NCBI GenBank assembly: GCA_964392245.1
Contig: CAYMOX010000001.1
Span: forward strand, 62,001-126,000
Reading direction: 5' to 3'
DNA from: JAAUUJ01 sp964392245
GTDB taxonomy: Bacteria; Cyanobacteriota; Cyanobacteriia; Thermostichales; Thermostichaceae
DNA: 64,000 bases
The notes under the pieces were generated by a model that worked only from the letters and a program-made list of their open reading frames with translations, searched no databases and was not told the origin of the DNA. Below, in pieces: positions 1 to 9,022 of the stretch (its first letter is position 1; every line of letters starts with the position of its first letter). The position numbers and the translations under genes are program-made.

Positions 1-1
1 G

Positions 2-202
2 TTTCATCAGGCTTTGCAGCAGCACCAGATTTCCGCTGATCAGGCTTTGCATGTGGGGGATAGCCATTCCCAGGATTATCAGGGAGCGAAGCAGGCAGGT
101 TTACAGGCATTGTGGTTGGATCGATTGCAGAAGGATCCGGCTGCCACTCCTGAGCATGAGCGGATTGTGGATCTACAGGGGATCTTGAGTTGGTTGGAGT
201 GA
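2..202 (+). CDS. HAD-family hydrolase, C-terminal part (cut by window edge)
   Basis: The frame is open from the first bases of the window to a TGA at 200-202, so only the last ~66 residues are seen. They carry the HAD motif IV region: VGDS followed by D-Y-x-G-A-x-x-A-G, where the acidic residues bind Mg2+. This pattern is typical of HDHD3-like HAD phosphatases. The preceding F-x-x-A-L and the following W-L-D-R segment fit the same family. The catalytic DxD motif lies outside the window, so the substrate cannot be inferred. No partner gene is visible; the next gene is convergent. Confidence 0.8.
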   Translation, partial: FHQALQQHQISADQALHVGDSHSQDYQGAKQAGLQALWLDRLQKDPAATPEHERIVDLQGILSWLE

Positions 203-248
203 TGAGGATATAACCACGGTTACTCCTGAGTGTGTGCATCGGTTGCAA

Positions 249-773
249 TCAAGACTGTGATGGAGCATCTCCCTCTTCCTCTGGAGGCGGGGGCTGTTGT
301 TGTCGGATCAGATAGCGCAATTCCTCCAGAAGAATATTGAAGCGTTGATCACTCTCAGCCTGCCGTTGTCGAAACTCCTGATCACGACGCTCATTCTCAG
401 CCTGTCGTTCGCGAAACTCCTGATCACGACGCTCATTCTCAGCCCGTTGTTGCCGAAGCTCTGCATCACGACGCTCATTCTCGGCCCGTTGTTGCCGGAT
501 CTCTGCATCGCGACGCTCATTCTCGGCCTGTTGTTGATCCTGCCGCCCTCGAATCGCCTCATTGACCTGTTGCTGCTCTGCAATAAACCGATCTACCCGT
601 TCGATAAAGCGATCAAACCGCCGATCTACCTCTACCCTGGCTTCGTGCTCCTGCTGATAGATCTGGATCAGCATCCGTTGTCCCTCTAGAATTGCACTGA
701 TCTGATCCCATGTCTCAGCCAGCTGTTCTGCCTGACGATCCAGCATCTCATCGGTCCAACGTTGTACAGCCAT
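249..773 (-). CDS. Coiled-coil protein with 14-residue tandem repeats
   Basis: The product is a charged, Gln/Glu/Arg-rich protein of about 174 residues. It starts with MAVQRWTDEMLD, the opening I associate with a family of small cyanobacterial coiled-coil proteins, so I chose the ATG at 773 although a TTG start 60 bases upstream keeps the frame open. Residues ~83-138 are four copies of a 14-residue unit, AENERRD(A/Q)E(I/L/F)R(Q/E)(Q/R)(R/Q). The end resembles the usual family tail (AESDQRFN..L.E.RYLIRQQQ) and closes with a Pro/Glu-rich tip. No membrane segment or enzyme motif is seen. Function is unknown; an oligomeric structural role is an inference from the coiled coil. Confidence 0.7.
   Translation of the reverse strand: MAVQRWTDEMLDRQAEQLAETWDQISAILEGQRMLIQIYQQEHEARVEVDRRFDRFIERVDRFIAEQQQVNEAIRGRQDQQQAENERRDAEIRQQRAENERRDAELRQQRAENERRDQEFRERQAENERRDQEFRQRQAESDQRFNILLEELRYLIRQQQPPPPEEEGDAPSQS
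360..527 (-). repeat. 42-bp in-frame tandem repeat, four units
   Basis: Four consecutive 42-bp units encode the 14-residue AENERRD repeat of the coiled-coil protein. Units are nearly identical at DNA level, for example the shared stretch containing gatcacgacgctcattctc. This suggests recent duplication or gene conversion rather than old divergence. Copy number is likely to vary between strains. Confidence 0.8.
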
Positions 774-883
774 GTCTTCACCAAATTCAGAGGGCAACAG
801 TACAAGCAGAAATAATTTCATGATCTTTTTCAATTAAACCATGACTCTATCTCTGGATGGGATGTGGGGTATAGTGAGGGGCA

Positions 884-2155
884 TTGTTTCTTGCAGTGTT
901 GAGATCAGTGAAAGGTTGCATTGGAATCAAGTGGCTTCTACTTTTGCTGACTCTTTCAGCATGCTCTGGTGGCACTAGCACCGTTAGTAGTGTCTCTGCC
1001 CCGATCCTGAGTCCTTCGACGCCTCCCGAGATCTCCAGTCCATTTCCTGAGTTTCCTCAAGATGGTCGGGTAAGCCTGGGAATTACTCCAATCAATACTG
1101 GTTTTGATCAGCCTCTGCATATAACCCATGCCGGAGACACCAGCAATCGCGTCTTTGTGGTTGAGCGTCCGGGAGTGGTTCGGGTTCTTAATCAAGCAGG
1201 CGAACGGGTTGAAGGAGTTTTTCTAGACATCCGCGATCGAGTTCAATGCTGCGAGGGAGAACGAGGCATTCACAGTATTGCCTTTCCCCCTGACTATGAT
1301 CAGAAGGGCTATTTTTATGCGGTTTACATCAACGTAGAAGGTGCAGCAGTTCTCTCTCGCTTCTCTGTCACCGCCAACCCTGATCGCGCCGATGCCAGCA
1401 GTGAAGCTGTGATCTATACGGTCCCCAGCCTGGAGAATAACCCGGATTATCAGGGGCAAAATGCCCAGAGTTTGCATTACGGGGGGCAGATCGCATTCAG
1501 TCCTTACGATGGCTACCTGTACTACGCCACGGGGGATGGATTTTCATTCACAACCTCTCAGACATTGAGCCAGCCCCAGGGCAAGTTACTACGGTTGGAT
1601 GTGGAGGGAGGGATCTTTCCCTACCAGGTTCCCAGTGACAATCCCTTTTTAGACAGCGAGCATCCGGAGATCTGGGCCTTAGGACTGCGAAATCCGTGGC
1701 GGTTTTCCTTTGATCGGGAGACTGGGGATCTCTATATCGCGGATGTCGGACAGAATGAGGCCGAAGAGTTAAATGTTCAATCTGTATTCAGTCCTGGGGG
1801 CGAAAACTACGGCTGGCCGATCATGGAGGGCAAAAGCTGCTACAACCGCCCCACCTGCAACCAGCAAGGACTCACTCTGCCTGTGTTTGAATATGGCCGC
1901 GAGTTTGGGACTTCTCTCACTGGAGGCTTTGTTTACCGGGGCAACGCCTATCCAGATCTAGATGGACTATATATTGCGGGAGACTTCGGTTCCGGTAAGA
2001 TCTTTGCCCTGCGGCAGACGGGTCCGCGTTCCTGGGACATGGTGGCAGAACTTTCCACCGATCTGAATATCTCCAGCTTCGGGGAGGATGAGGCAGGTGA
2101 AATCTATGTGGCTGATTTCTCAGGAGGAGTTTACGGCATCACCGATTTACCCTGA
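884..2155 (+). CDS. PQQ-dependent sugar dehydrogenase-like lipoprotein
   Basis: The product (423 residues) belongs to the soluble glucose/sorbosone dehydrogenase family, a six-bladed propeller that oxidises aldoses with PQQ. Family signatures are visible: HAGDTSNRVFVVERPG near residue 85, GERGIHSIAFPPDY near 125, LGLRNPWRFSFD near 265, IADVGQNEAEE near 285 and GENYGWP near 305. The N-terminus is hydrophobic and ends in a lipobox (L-S-A-C, Cys ~27), so the protein should be lipid-anchored outside the cytoplasm. The start is uncertain: TTG at 884 or GTG at 896 or 908, all upstream of the signal peptide. The real substrate is unknown, and the cofactor may have to come from outside if no PQQ synthesis genes exist. 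Confidence 0.85.
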   Translation: MFLAVLRSVKGCIGIKWLLLLLTLSACSGGTSTVSSVSAPILSPSTPPEISSPFPEFPQDGRVSLGITPINTGFDQPLHITHAGDTSNRVFVVERPGVVRVLNQAGERVEGVFLDIRDRVQCCEGERGIHSIAFPPDYDQKGYFYAVYINVEGAAVLSRFSVTANPDRADASSEAVIYTVPSLENNPDYQGQNAQSLHYGGQIAFSPYDGYLYYATGDGFSFTTSQTLSQPQGKLLRLDVEGGIFPYQVPSDNPFLDSEHPEIWALGLRNPWRFSFDRETGDLYIADVGQNEAEELNVQSVFSPGGENYGWPIMEGKSCYNRPTCNQQGLTLPVFEYGREFGTSLTGGFVYRGNAYPDLDGLYIAGDFGSGKIFALRQTGPRSWDMVAELSTDLNISSFGEDEAGEIYVADFSGGVYGITDLP

Positions 2156-2277
2156 TCCCCAGAAGCAGCTGAATTCATCTGGCAAATAGAGAGGAGTTCG
2201 AGTCTGCAGCCTGTCATCTGTCTATCCCCCTGCTGTGACCCAAGGATCTTGTCGAGAACTCAGCCGATTCAGTAGCA

Positions 2278-2304
2278 TTAGCACTGAGAACATGTGAGTG
2301 CTAA
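2278..2304 (+). promoter_or_regulatory. CIRCE operator (HrcA binding site) upstream of htpG
   Basis: The inverted repeat ttagcactg-N9-gagtgctaa matches the CIRCE consensus TTAGCACTC-N9-GAGTGCTAA at all but one position (final G in the left arm). The right arm is perfect and the spacing is exactly nine. It sits about 30 bases upstream of the htpG start, where bound HrcA would block transcription or the leader. The matching repressor, hrcA, lies at 46482-47603 in this window. Confidence 0.92.
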
Positions 2305-2334
2305 CACAGCGTTGACTAACGGGATGAGGTGGCT

Positions 2335-4179
2335 ATGCAAGAGCGTGGAACAATCACGATCCATACCGACAATATTTTTCCGATCATCAAACAGTCACTT
2401 TATTCGGATCGGGAGATCTTTTTGCGGGAGATGATCGCCAATGCAACCGATGCCATCACCAAGCTGCGGATGGCTAGCCTGGCGGGGGATGCGACGGAGG
2501 TTCCGGATCCAGAAATTGAAGTCACTGTGGATAAGGAGAAAAAACAGATCCAGGTCAGAGATACCGGCATTGGCATGACCGCTGATGAGGTGAAGAAGTA
2601 TATCAACCAGGTGGCCTTCTCCAGTGCTGAGGAGTTTATCCAGAAATATCAGGGGAAAGATGAAGGGATCATTGGCCACTTTGGTCTGGGCTTTTACTCG
2701 GCCTTTATGGTGGCCAGCAAAGTGGAGATCGATACCCTCTCCTACCAGCAGGGGGCACAAGCGGTGCACTGGGCTTGTGAAGGGACGACTGAGTTTGAGA
2801 TCTCTGATTCCAGCCGCGACAAGGTGGGAACCACCATCACCCTGACAATTTCTCCGGATGAGGAAGAGTACCTGGAACCTCCCCGCATTCGGGAACTGAT
2901 CCGCAAGTACTGTGACTTTATTCCAGTACCCATCAAGCTGAGTGGGGATGTGGTTAACAAGCAAACCCCTCTCTGGCGCACCTCTCCCTCGGAGCTCAAG
3001 GATGAAGATTACCTGGAGTTTTACCGCTACCTCTACCCCTTCCAGGAGGATCCTCTCTTTTGGGTGCACATCAACACCGATTACCCCTTCATCGTTCAGG
3101 GGATTCTCTACTTCCCCAAACTGCGGCCTGACATTGATCCCACCCGTGGTCAGATCAAGCTCTTCTGCAACCAGGTGTTTGTCCAGGACAACTGCGAAGA
3201 GGTGATCCCCAAATTTCTGTTGCCGCTGCAGGGAGCACTGGACAGCCCGGATATCCCCCTGAATGTCTCCCGCAGCTTCCTGCAAAATGACCGCACTGTT
3301 CGTCGTATTGGTGATCATGTGGCCAAGAAGGTAGGGGATCGGCTCAAGGAGTTTTACAAAGAAGACTTTGACCGCTACAAGCAGGTGTGGCCCGACATCA
3401 GCCTGTTCATCAAGTTCGGGGCTATGAACGAAACCAAGTTCTTTGAACAGATCAAGGAGTACATCATCTTTAAACTGGCCGATCCCAACGAGGGGGATCC
3501 AGAGTATGTCACCCTCAATGAGTATCTGGAGCGCAACAAAGCCAAGCACGAAAACCAGGTGTACTATGCCACGGATCTGGCGGCGCAAAGCTCCTACATT
3601 GATCTGCACCGTAGCCAGGGACTGGAGGTTCTGGTCCTGGACAACTGGATCGACAGCCACTTCAGTAGCTTCCTGGAGCGGGAGTATTCCGATGTTAAGT
3701 TCAAGCGCGTAGACTCGGAGCTGGATGAGCAACTGCTGGACAAAGACAAAGCCGCTGACATTGTGGATCCCACCACCAACAAAACCCGCAGCGAAAAGCT
3801 GGTGGATCTCTTCAAAGCTGCACTGGGTAAAGAGAAGCTACAGGTGAAGGCAGAGGCACTTAAGTCTGAGAAGGTGCCAGCGATGATCCTCTTACCTGAG
3901 GTACTGCGGCGGATGCAGGAGTTGAATGCCATCATGCAGCAGAAGCAGATGGACTTCCTGGATGAGCACACCCTGATCATCAACACCACTCACCCGCTGG
4001 TGAAAAATCTGCAGACCATGGCGGATACAGGCAAAGATAAGGACCTGGTGAACCTGATCTGCCGTCATATCTATGACCTAGCCCTGGTGACCCAGAAAAG
4101 CTTTGATGCGGATACCGCCCGTCAGTTTGTGGAGCGATCCAATCAGGTGCTCACCCGACTGACCACTGCTCAGGTATAA
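2335..4179 (+). CDS. htpG: Molecular chaperone HtpG (Hsp90)
   Basis: This is bacterial Hsp90, an ATP-driven dimeric cytosolic chaperone. The N-terminal GHKL ATPase domain (residues ~1-215) shows E-x-x-x-N-A-x-D-A, DTGIGM and GxFGxGFYSAF (here GHFGLGFYSAF). The middle domain (~230-440) carries the conserved SRSFLQND stretch, and the C-terminal dimerisation domain follows. Length (614 residues) is normal. I take ATG at 2335, with a GAGG six bases upstream; GTG at 2329 is an in-frame alternative. A CIRCE element lies just upstream, so repression by HrcA and heat induction are expected. A strong hairpin terminator follows the stop codon. Confidence 0.97.
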   Translation: MQERGTITIHTDNIFPIIKQSLYSDREIFLREMIANATDAITKLRMASLAGDATEVPDPEIEVTVDKEKKQIQVRDTGIGMTADEVKKYINQVAFSSAEEFIQKYQGKDEGIIGHFGLGFYSAFMVASKVEIDTLSYQQGAQAVHWACEGTTEFEISDSSRDKVGTTITLTISPDEEEYLEPPRIRELIRKYCDFIPVPIKLSGDVVNKQTPLWRTSPSELKDEDYLEFYRYLYPFQEDPLFWVHINTDYPFIVQGILYFPKLRPDIDPTRGQIKLFCNQVFVQDNCEEVIPKFLLPLQGALDSPDIPLNVSRSFLQNDRTVRRIGDHVAKKVGDRLKEFYKEDFDRYKQVWPDISLFIKFGAMNETKFFEQIKEYIIFKLADPNEGDPEYVTLNEYLERNKAKHENQVYYATDLAAQSSYIDLHRSQGLEVLVLDNWIDSHFSSFLEREYSDVKFKRVDSELDEQLLDKDKAADIVDPTTNKTRSEKLVDLFKAALGKEKLQVKAEALKSEKVPAMILLPEVLRRMQELNAIMQQKQMDFLDEHTLIINTTHPLVKNLQTMADTGKDKDLVNLICRHIYDLALVTQKSFDADTARQFVERSNQVLTRLTTAQV

Positions 4180-4186
4180 ATCTCAG

Positions 4187-4215
4187 GGGAGAAGAGTTGA
4201 TCTTCTCCCTTTTCT
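4187..4215 (+). terminator. Rho-independent terminator after htpG
   Basis: A perfect nine-base-pair stem (gggagaaga / tcttctccc) with a five-base loop is followed by tttt and a T/C-rich run. It starts eight bases after the htpG stop. The convergent response-regulator gene ends at 4222, so the same hairpin may also help terminate transcription from the other side, though the U-tract there is poorer. Confidence 0.85.
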
Positions 4216-4221
4216 CTCAGC

Positions 4222-4947
4222 TTAGCCAAAGCGATAGCCAAAACCCCGCACCGTGACCAGGTACTCAGGGTTACTGGGATCCAATTCCAACTTTTCCCGC
4301 AGCCAGCGGATATGCACGTCCACGGTTTTGCTATCTCCCATAAAGTCGGAGCCCCAGATCTTTTCCAGCAGTTGCTCGCGGGTCCAGACGCGGCGGGGGT
4401 GGCTCATGAACAGTTCCAGCAGCCGGAACTCTTTGGGGGAGAAGTTGATTTCAGCTCCCCGCACCAGCACGCGGCACTCCTGGGGATACATCCAGATCTC
4501 GCCGTGTCGCAGAACCGCAGCATCGGTCGTCTGGACCTGTTGTTGCCGCCGCAGCACAGAGCGACAGCGAGCGATCAGCTCCCGCATGCCAAAGGGTTTG
4601 GTCAGATAGTCATCCGCCCCCAGTTCCAGGCCCACCACCCGATCGGTTTCACTGCTCTTAGCAGTCAACATCAAAATGGGAACCGTATTGCCTTCCCGCC
4701 GCAGCAGCCGACACAGATCCAGACCATTGAGACCAGGTAGCATCAGATCCAGAATCACCAGATCCACTCGCTCTGCGGCATGGATCATTTCCAGAGCCTG
4801 TCGCCCATCGGCGGATTGCATGACGTGGTAGCCTTGCTCATCCAGGGCCAGGGCCACCGTCTCACGAATGATATCCTCGTCTTCAACCACCATCACGGTT
4901 TCTGGCTGATTCTGAGTGTCTTTTAGACTACTTAAGTTAGAATTCAT
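4222..4947 (-). CDS. OmpR/PhoB-type two-component response regulator
   Basis: The receiver domain (residues ~15-130) has the acidic pair VVEDED, the phosphoacceptor Asp in LVILDLMLPG, the Thr in MLTAK and the Lys in DDYLTKPF. A winged-helix DNA-binding domain follows (~150-240), with FSPKEFRLLELF, the recognition region SKTVDVHIRWLREKLE and the wing VRGFGYRFG. I use ATG at 4947; a TTG at 4965 is in frame. No histidine kinase is adjacent, so it is an orphan in this window. It is not RpaA or RpaB by sequence. The downstream hairpin shared with htpG probably terminates it. Target genes cannot be inferred. Confidence 0.93.
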   Translation of the reverse strand: MNSNLSSLKDTQNQPETVMVVEDEDIIRETVALALDEQGYHVMQSADGRQALEMIHAAERVDLVILDLMLPGLNGLDLCRLLRREGNTVPILMLTAKSSETDRVVGLELGADDYLTKPFGMRELIARCRSVLRRQQQVQTTDAAVLRHGEIWMYPQECRVLVRGAEINFSPKEFRLLELFMSHPRRVWTREQLLEKIWGSDFMGDSKTVDVHIRWLREKLELDPSNPEYLVTVRGFGYRFG

Positions 4948-5089
4948 ACGTAGAAGCCCGCCCAAAAATGCGGCATTGCACCTGTATACTCAGTTATCCC
5001 TCAACCTCCGTTAGAATACCAGAATTTTTGGGGTTCCTTGTATTCTGCTTGTAAGCTCTATACCAGTTTTCCTAGGGTCGGGTCAGCCT

Positions 5090-6454
5090 TCAGGCATATT
5101 CCACCACCCGATTTCGTCCTTCCTGCTTAGCCTGATAAAGGGCTCGATCACTGCGTTGTAAAAATAAATCTGAGGTTTCACCTTCGTGCAATTGTGTGAC
5201 GCCAATCGAGAGAGAACATAGAGGATCATTTGAGTCGTTGTACTCTGATGGTTGCTCCTGTAGAAATAACAGGCGGATCTCTTCTGCCCGCTGCTTCGCC
5301 ACAGAAGAAATGGCACCAGGCATCACAATCAGAAATTCATCTCCCCCCAGACGACAGGCAATATCCCCCTCACGTGTCAGATTTAAGATAACTTTGGCAA
5401 GCATTTTCAGGACATTATCTCCGACAGCATGACCGTGGGTGTCATTGATCTTCTTGAAGCTATCCACGTCAATTGCAATGGCGGACAGGGCAGTATGATC
5501 TCGTTTGGCCCGGCTAATTTCCCGTTTCAGGGTTTCACTCAGGTAGCGACGGTTAAATAGGTTGGTCAGGGGATCACGGATGGATTGAGCCCGAAGTTTC
5601 TTTTGTAACGACTCAACTTTTTTGAGATGATGGATCAATTTTTCATTGGCTTCTCTTAACTTCATTTCTGCAATCTTGCGATCTGTGACATCCTGTTTAA
5701 TAGCAATGAAATGGGTGATATGTCCTTCCTCATCTCGTACAGGGGAAATATGCTGTTCCTCGTAGTAGAGGGTTCCATCTTTGCGCCGATTGGTGATTTC
5801 ACCAAACCAAGTATTCCCTGCTTTGACGTTTTTCCACAAGTCCTTAAAGAAACTGACATCATGCTCTCCAGATTTCAAGATGCGGGTGTGCTGACCGATC
5901 AATTCATGAATTGAGTAGCCTGTCATCTGAGCAATGGCTGGGTTCACCCATTCAATCACCCCCCTGATATCGGTAATCATAATTCCACTGGCAGCGGCAT
6001 TCATGGCTATCGCCTGCAGCTGTTGTGTCCGTTGCGAGATCCATTGGGGCATGGCATCCCGAATCACTGCTTGAATCAGTTTGTCCTGAGTCCCTTCAGC
6101 TTCCAGTGGGCTCAATGCAATGTTTACAGGAACCTGAACCCCAGATTTATGCAGGGCACAGAGGACTGGGCGCTCTCCCATGACTCGGGCAATCGGGTGC
6201 TGCTGATACTTGCTACGCATTTCTGCATGGTCCTGGTAGCAGGCGGGGATCAGGGTTTCCACGGTCTGCCCCAGCAACTCTCTGGGCGTATACCCCAGCA
6301 GCGCCTCACAGCGATCATTAATCGCTACGATTGTGCCCAGTGCATTGACAATGAGGATGACGTCCGGACTGCTCTTGACAACGGAATAAGCGATGTCGCT
6401 GAATAGGTCTGATCGGCTGGAAGTCTCCGTGACGTCCTGACGAGGATGAGTCAT
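5090..6454 (-). CDS. PAS-PAS-GGDEF diguanylate cyclase
   Basis: The product makes c-di-GMP from two GTP. It has two PAS sensor domains (residues ~15-135 and ~145-275, the second with a PAC motif ending in FIAIKQDVTDRK), a short coiled linker and a GGDEF domain (~290-450). The active-site loop is intact (RLGGDEF). An RxxD product-inhibition site (REGD) lies exactly five residues before it, so feedback control by c-di-GMP is expected. No membrane segments are present, which suggests a cytosolic sensor, possibly of redox state or a small ligand. It lies upstream of the response-regulator gene on the same strand with a 140-base gap, so cotranscription is possible but unproven. An HD-GYP protein encoded at 62.4 kb could degrade its product. 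Confidence 0.93.
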   Translation of the reverse strand: MTHPRQDVTETSSRSDLFSDIAYSVVKSSPDVILIVNALGTIVAINDRCEALLGYTPRELLGQTVETLIPACYQDHAEMRSKYQQHPIARVMGERPVLCALHKSGVQVPVNIALSPLEAEGTQDKLIQAVIRDAMPQWISQRTQQLQAIAMNAAASGIMITDIRGVIEWVNPAIAQMTGYSIHELIGQHTRILKSGEHDVSFFKDLWKNVKAGNTWFGEITNRRKDGTLYYEEQHISPVRDEEGHITHFIAIKQDVTDRKIAEMKLREANEKLIHHLKKVESLQKKLRAQSIRDPLTNLFNRRYLSETLKREISRAKRDHTALSAIAIDVDSFKKINDTHGHAVGDNVLKMLAKVILNLTREGDIACRLGGDEFLIVMPGAISSVAKQRAEEIRLLFLQEQPSEYNDSNDPLCSLSIGVTQLHEGETSDLFLQRSDRALYQAKQEGRNRVVEYA

Positions 6455-6656
6455 GCCAATGGGATCTTGTCCTGATATGCCTTAGTATTATAGTTAACAA
6501 TCTCTCTTCCTGAAGCCATGGCTGTCAAAATCTTTAACTTCTGCGTCAATCCAGCAGGATAGAGGTAGCCTCTGGACTACCCGTTTAGGGAATCCAAAAC
6601 CCATTTCATGGCGATGAAAATCTGATCACACCACGTTTCATTCCCGGGCTGACACC

Positions 6657-7289
6657 ATGAATACTGGTCCATCTCCTGATCTCAAGCATCCTTTGCCAGC
6701 GCATACTCGATTGGTCTTCTTGAAAAATATCATTACGAATCCCAACATTATTGTGGGAGATTACACCTATTATGACGACTTTGAAAATCCAGAAAAGTTT
6801 GAACAGAATGTCCTTTATCACTTTGACTTTGTTGGGGACAAATTAATTATTGGTAAATTCTGTGCCATTGCCTCCGATGTCAGGTTCATAATGAACGGGG
6901 GCAATCATGCCATCGATGGGTTTTCTGCATATCCGTTTGGAATTTTTGGTTGTGGCTGGGAAAGTGCAACACCAGAATCCTGGCCCCACAAAGGGGATAT
7001 GGTCGTGGGCAATGATGTCTGGATTGGCTATGCTGCCACGCTGATGCCAGGGGTGCAGATTGGGGATGGGGCTATTGTTGCCTCTCAGTCTGTCGTGACT
7101 CGCTCCGTTGAACCCTACACAATTGTGGGTGGCAATCCTGCCCGTGAGATCCGTAAACGTTTTGATCTGGCCATCATTCAAGAATTGCTACAAATCCAAT
7201 GGTGGAACTGGCCCGTGGAAAAGATCAGCCAGAATTTAGCTGCGATTACTGGAACCGATATGGCTGCCCTGCGCCGTGCCAGTGAATGA
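6657..7289 (+). CDS. CatB-like xenobiotic acetyltransferase (left-handed beta helix)
   Basis: The 210-residue product matches the XAT family of acetyl-CoA-dependent O-acetyltransferases, which includes CatB chloramphenicol and Vat streptogramin A acetyltransferases. Typical features are the N-terminal VGDYTYYDDF, the central IGKFCAIASDVRFIMNGGNHAID containing the catalytic His, and hexapeptide repeats such as VVGNDVWIGYAATLMPGVQIGDGAIV followed by GGNPAREIRKRF. It probably forms a trimer. The physiological substrate is not known; many chromosomal members of this family are not resistance genes. It converges on fhs, with only about 20 bases between the stops. Confidence 0.9.
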   Translation: MNTGPSPDLKHPLPAHTRLVFLKNIITNPNIIVGDYTYYDDFENPEKFEQNVLYHFDFVGDKLIIGKFCAIASDVRFIMNGGNHAIDGFSAYPFGIFGCGWESATPESWPHKGDMVVGNDVWIGYAATLMPGVQIGDGAIVASQSVVTRSVEPYTIVGGNPAREIRKRFDLAIIQELLQIQWWNWPVEKISQNLAAITGTDMAALRRASE

Positions 7290-7309
7290 TCGGGATCCTT
7301 CTCTTGGGG

Positions 7310-9022
7310 CTAACTTAGCCCTTCAATTTCACCATTCACAAGATCAATGACCCTGGCCCGCGGTTCTTTGGGTAATCCTGGCATTCGCATCATATTGCCT
7401 GCCACCGCCACGATAAATCCAGCGCCACTGTTGATGATCAGGTCCTGGACTGTGATCTCGAAGTTCTTGACCACACCGATTTGGCTGGGATCATCTGAGA
7501 AGGAATACTGAGTTTTGGCAATGCATACAGGCAAGTCACCATATCCACACTCCTGAATGCGACTGAGCATCGTCGCAGCCCTGGTCTCAAACCTGACTCC
7601 CCGAGCTCCATAAATCTGAGTGGCAACTTTTTCGATCTTGACAGCCACTTCATCCTCATTGCCATAGGTGAACTGCAGCGGTGTGGGAGGATTATTGTGT
7701 ATGGTTTGAACCACGGTTTCAGCCAGTTCAATTGCCCCCTCTCCCCCCTGAGTAAAACCCCGATTTACGGCAAAGGCCACACCGCGACTGAGGACATGCT
7801 GACGCAGGTAGTCAATTTCATCCTCCCGATCAAATCCAAACTGATTGAAGGACACGATCACAGGCAGGCCGAACCCCTGCAGATTCCTGAGATGTTGATC
7901 CAGGTTGGCAAGCCCTGCTTTCAGTCCTTCTAGATCGGCTGCAGCTGTAACCTCCAGCGGGACCCCTCCGTGCAACTTCAGGGCCTGAGATGTCACCACC
8001 ACCACGGCAGCCTTTGGGGCAATCCCCGCCTGGCGACACTTGATATTCAAAAACTTCTCGGCCCCCAGATCCGCACCAAATCCTGCTTCTGTAACCGCAT
8101 AATCCCCAAAGGTCATGGCCAGTTGGGTTGCCAGGACAGAGTTGCAGCCATGGGCGATATTGGCGAAGGGTCCCCCGTGAATGAATGCAGGGGTATGCTC
8201 AGTGGTCTGAACCAGGTTCGGGTGAATCGCTTCTTTAAGCAGTACGGTTAAGGCACCGCCCACCCCCAGATCCTTGACGGTGAAGGGCTGTCCATCCAGG
8301 GTGTAGCCCACCAGGATCCGATCAATTCGCTGACGCAGATCCTCTAAATCCGCCGCCAAACAGAGAATGGCCATGATTTCTGAGGCAGGGGTGATATCGA
8401 AGCCGGTTTCTGCAGGTAAGCCGTTATTGTCTCCCAGACCCGTGACAATTTTCCTTAAGACCCGATCATTGACATCCAAAACCCGTTTCCACAAAATCTG
8501 CTTCAGTAAAGGCTGCTCACCCAATCGGTGGGCGTGGTACTGATAGTTATCCAGCAGGGCAGCCAGGGTGTTATTGGCAGCACTAACCGCATGAAAATCC
8601 CCCGTGAAATGGAGATTGATCTCTTCCATGGGCAATACCTGGGCATAGCCCCCGCCTGCGGCTCCTCCCTTCATACCGAAACAGGGACCCTGGGAGGGTT
8701 CACGAAGAGCCAGGACTGCTTTCTGTCCAATTTTATTCAGACCCAGAGAGAGGCTAACTGAGGTTGTGGTTTTACCGATCCCCAGGGGCGTCGGGGTCAT
8801 GGCGGTGACCAGCACAAGATGGCTGGATCGCATCCGCTCCCGATTGATCAAGTGATGAGGAACCTTCGCCTTATAGCGGCCATAGGGGATCAGAACCTCA
8901 GGGTCGAGGCCCAATTGTTGGCCAATCCTGACAATGGGTTTGAGATGGGTACTGCGAGAAATTTCAATGTCACTGGGGAAGGGCTGAGGGAGTGAGGAGC
9001 CAGGAATAGATGCAGACATCAT
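7310..9022 (-). CDS. fhs: Formate-tetrahydrofolate ligase
   Basis: This ATP-dependent enzyme joins formate to tetrahydrofolate to give 10-formyl-THF, feeding one-carbon metabolism. The P-loop-like TPTPLGIGKTTT is near residue 75 of the chosen form, followed by REPSQGPCFGMKGGAAGGG and HFTGDFHAVSAANN, all family signatures. The length of ~570 residues is normal. I take ATG at 9022; TTG at 9079 would add 19 residues without homology support. The end overlaps a small hairpin (7307-7321) that may terminate both this gene and the convergent acetyltransferase. The one-carbon enzyme MetH is also encoded in the window, but far away. Confidence 0.96.
   Translation of the reverse strand: MMSASIPGSSLPQPFPSDIEISRSTHLKPIVRIGQQLGLDPEVLIPYGRYKAKVPHHLINRERMRSSHLVLVTAMTPTPLGIGKTTTSVSLSLGLNKIGQKAVLALREPSQGPCFGMKGGAAGGGYAQVLPMEEINLHFTGDFHAVSAANNTLAALLDNYQYHAHRLGEQPLLKQILWKRVLDVNDRVLRKIVTGLGDNNGLPAETGFDITPASEIMAILCLAADLEDLRQRIDRILVGYTLDGQPFTVKDLGVGGALTVLLKEAIHPNLVQTTEHTPAFIHGGPFANIAHGCNSVLATQLAMTFGDYAVTEAGFGADLGAEKFLNIKCRQAGIAPKAAVVVVTSQALKLHGGVPLEVTAAADLEGLKAGLANLDQHLRNLQGFGLPVIVSFNQFGFDREDEIDYLRQHVLSRGVAFAVNRGFTQGGEGAIELAETVVQTIHNNPPTPLQFTYGNEDEVAVKIEKVATQIYGARGVRFETRAATMLSRIQECGYGDLPVCIAKTQYSFSDDPSQIGVVKNFEITVQDLIINSGAGFIVAVAGNMMRMPGLPKEPRARVIDLVNGEIEGLS

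Noticed and set aside
297..689. Leu/Ile-rich open frame on the plus strand
   Set aside because: It is the mirror of the repeat-built coiled-coil gene; the hydrophobic pattern arises from its repeat codons read backwards, and no family or ribosome site supports it.
2190..2220. T-arm-like stretch gttcgagtc suggesting a tRNA
   Set aside because: No acceptor, D or anticodon arms can be placed around it.
2395..3732. Long minus-strand open frame (445 codons) inside htpG
   Set aside because: It lies entirely opposite the conserved htpG gene and has no recognisable domain; a byproduct of codon use.
5005..5060. Dyad around gaatacc...ggtattc/gtattct as terminator of the diguanylate cyclase gene
   Set aside because: The stem is weak and no T-run follows on the coding strand.
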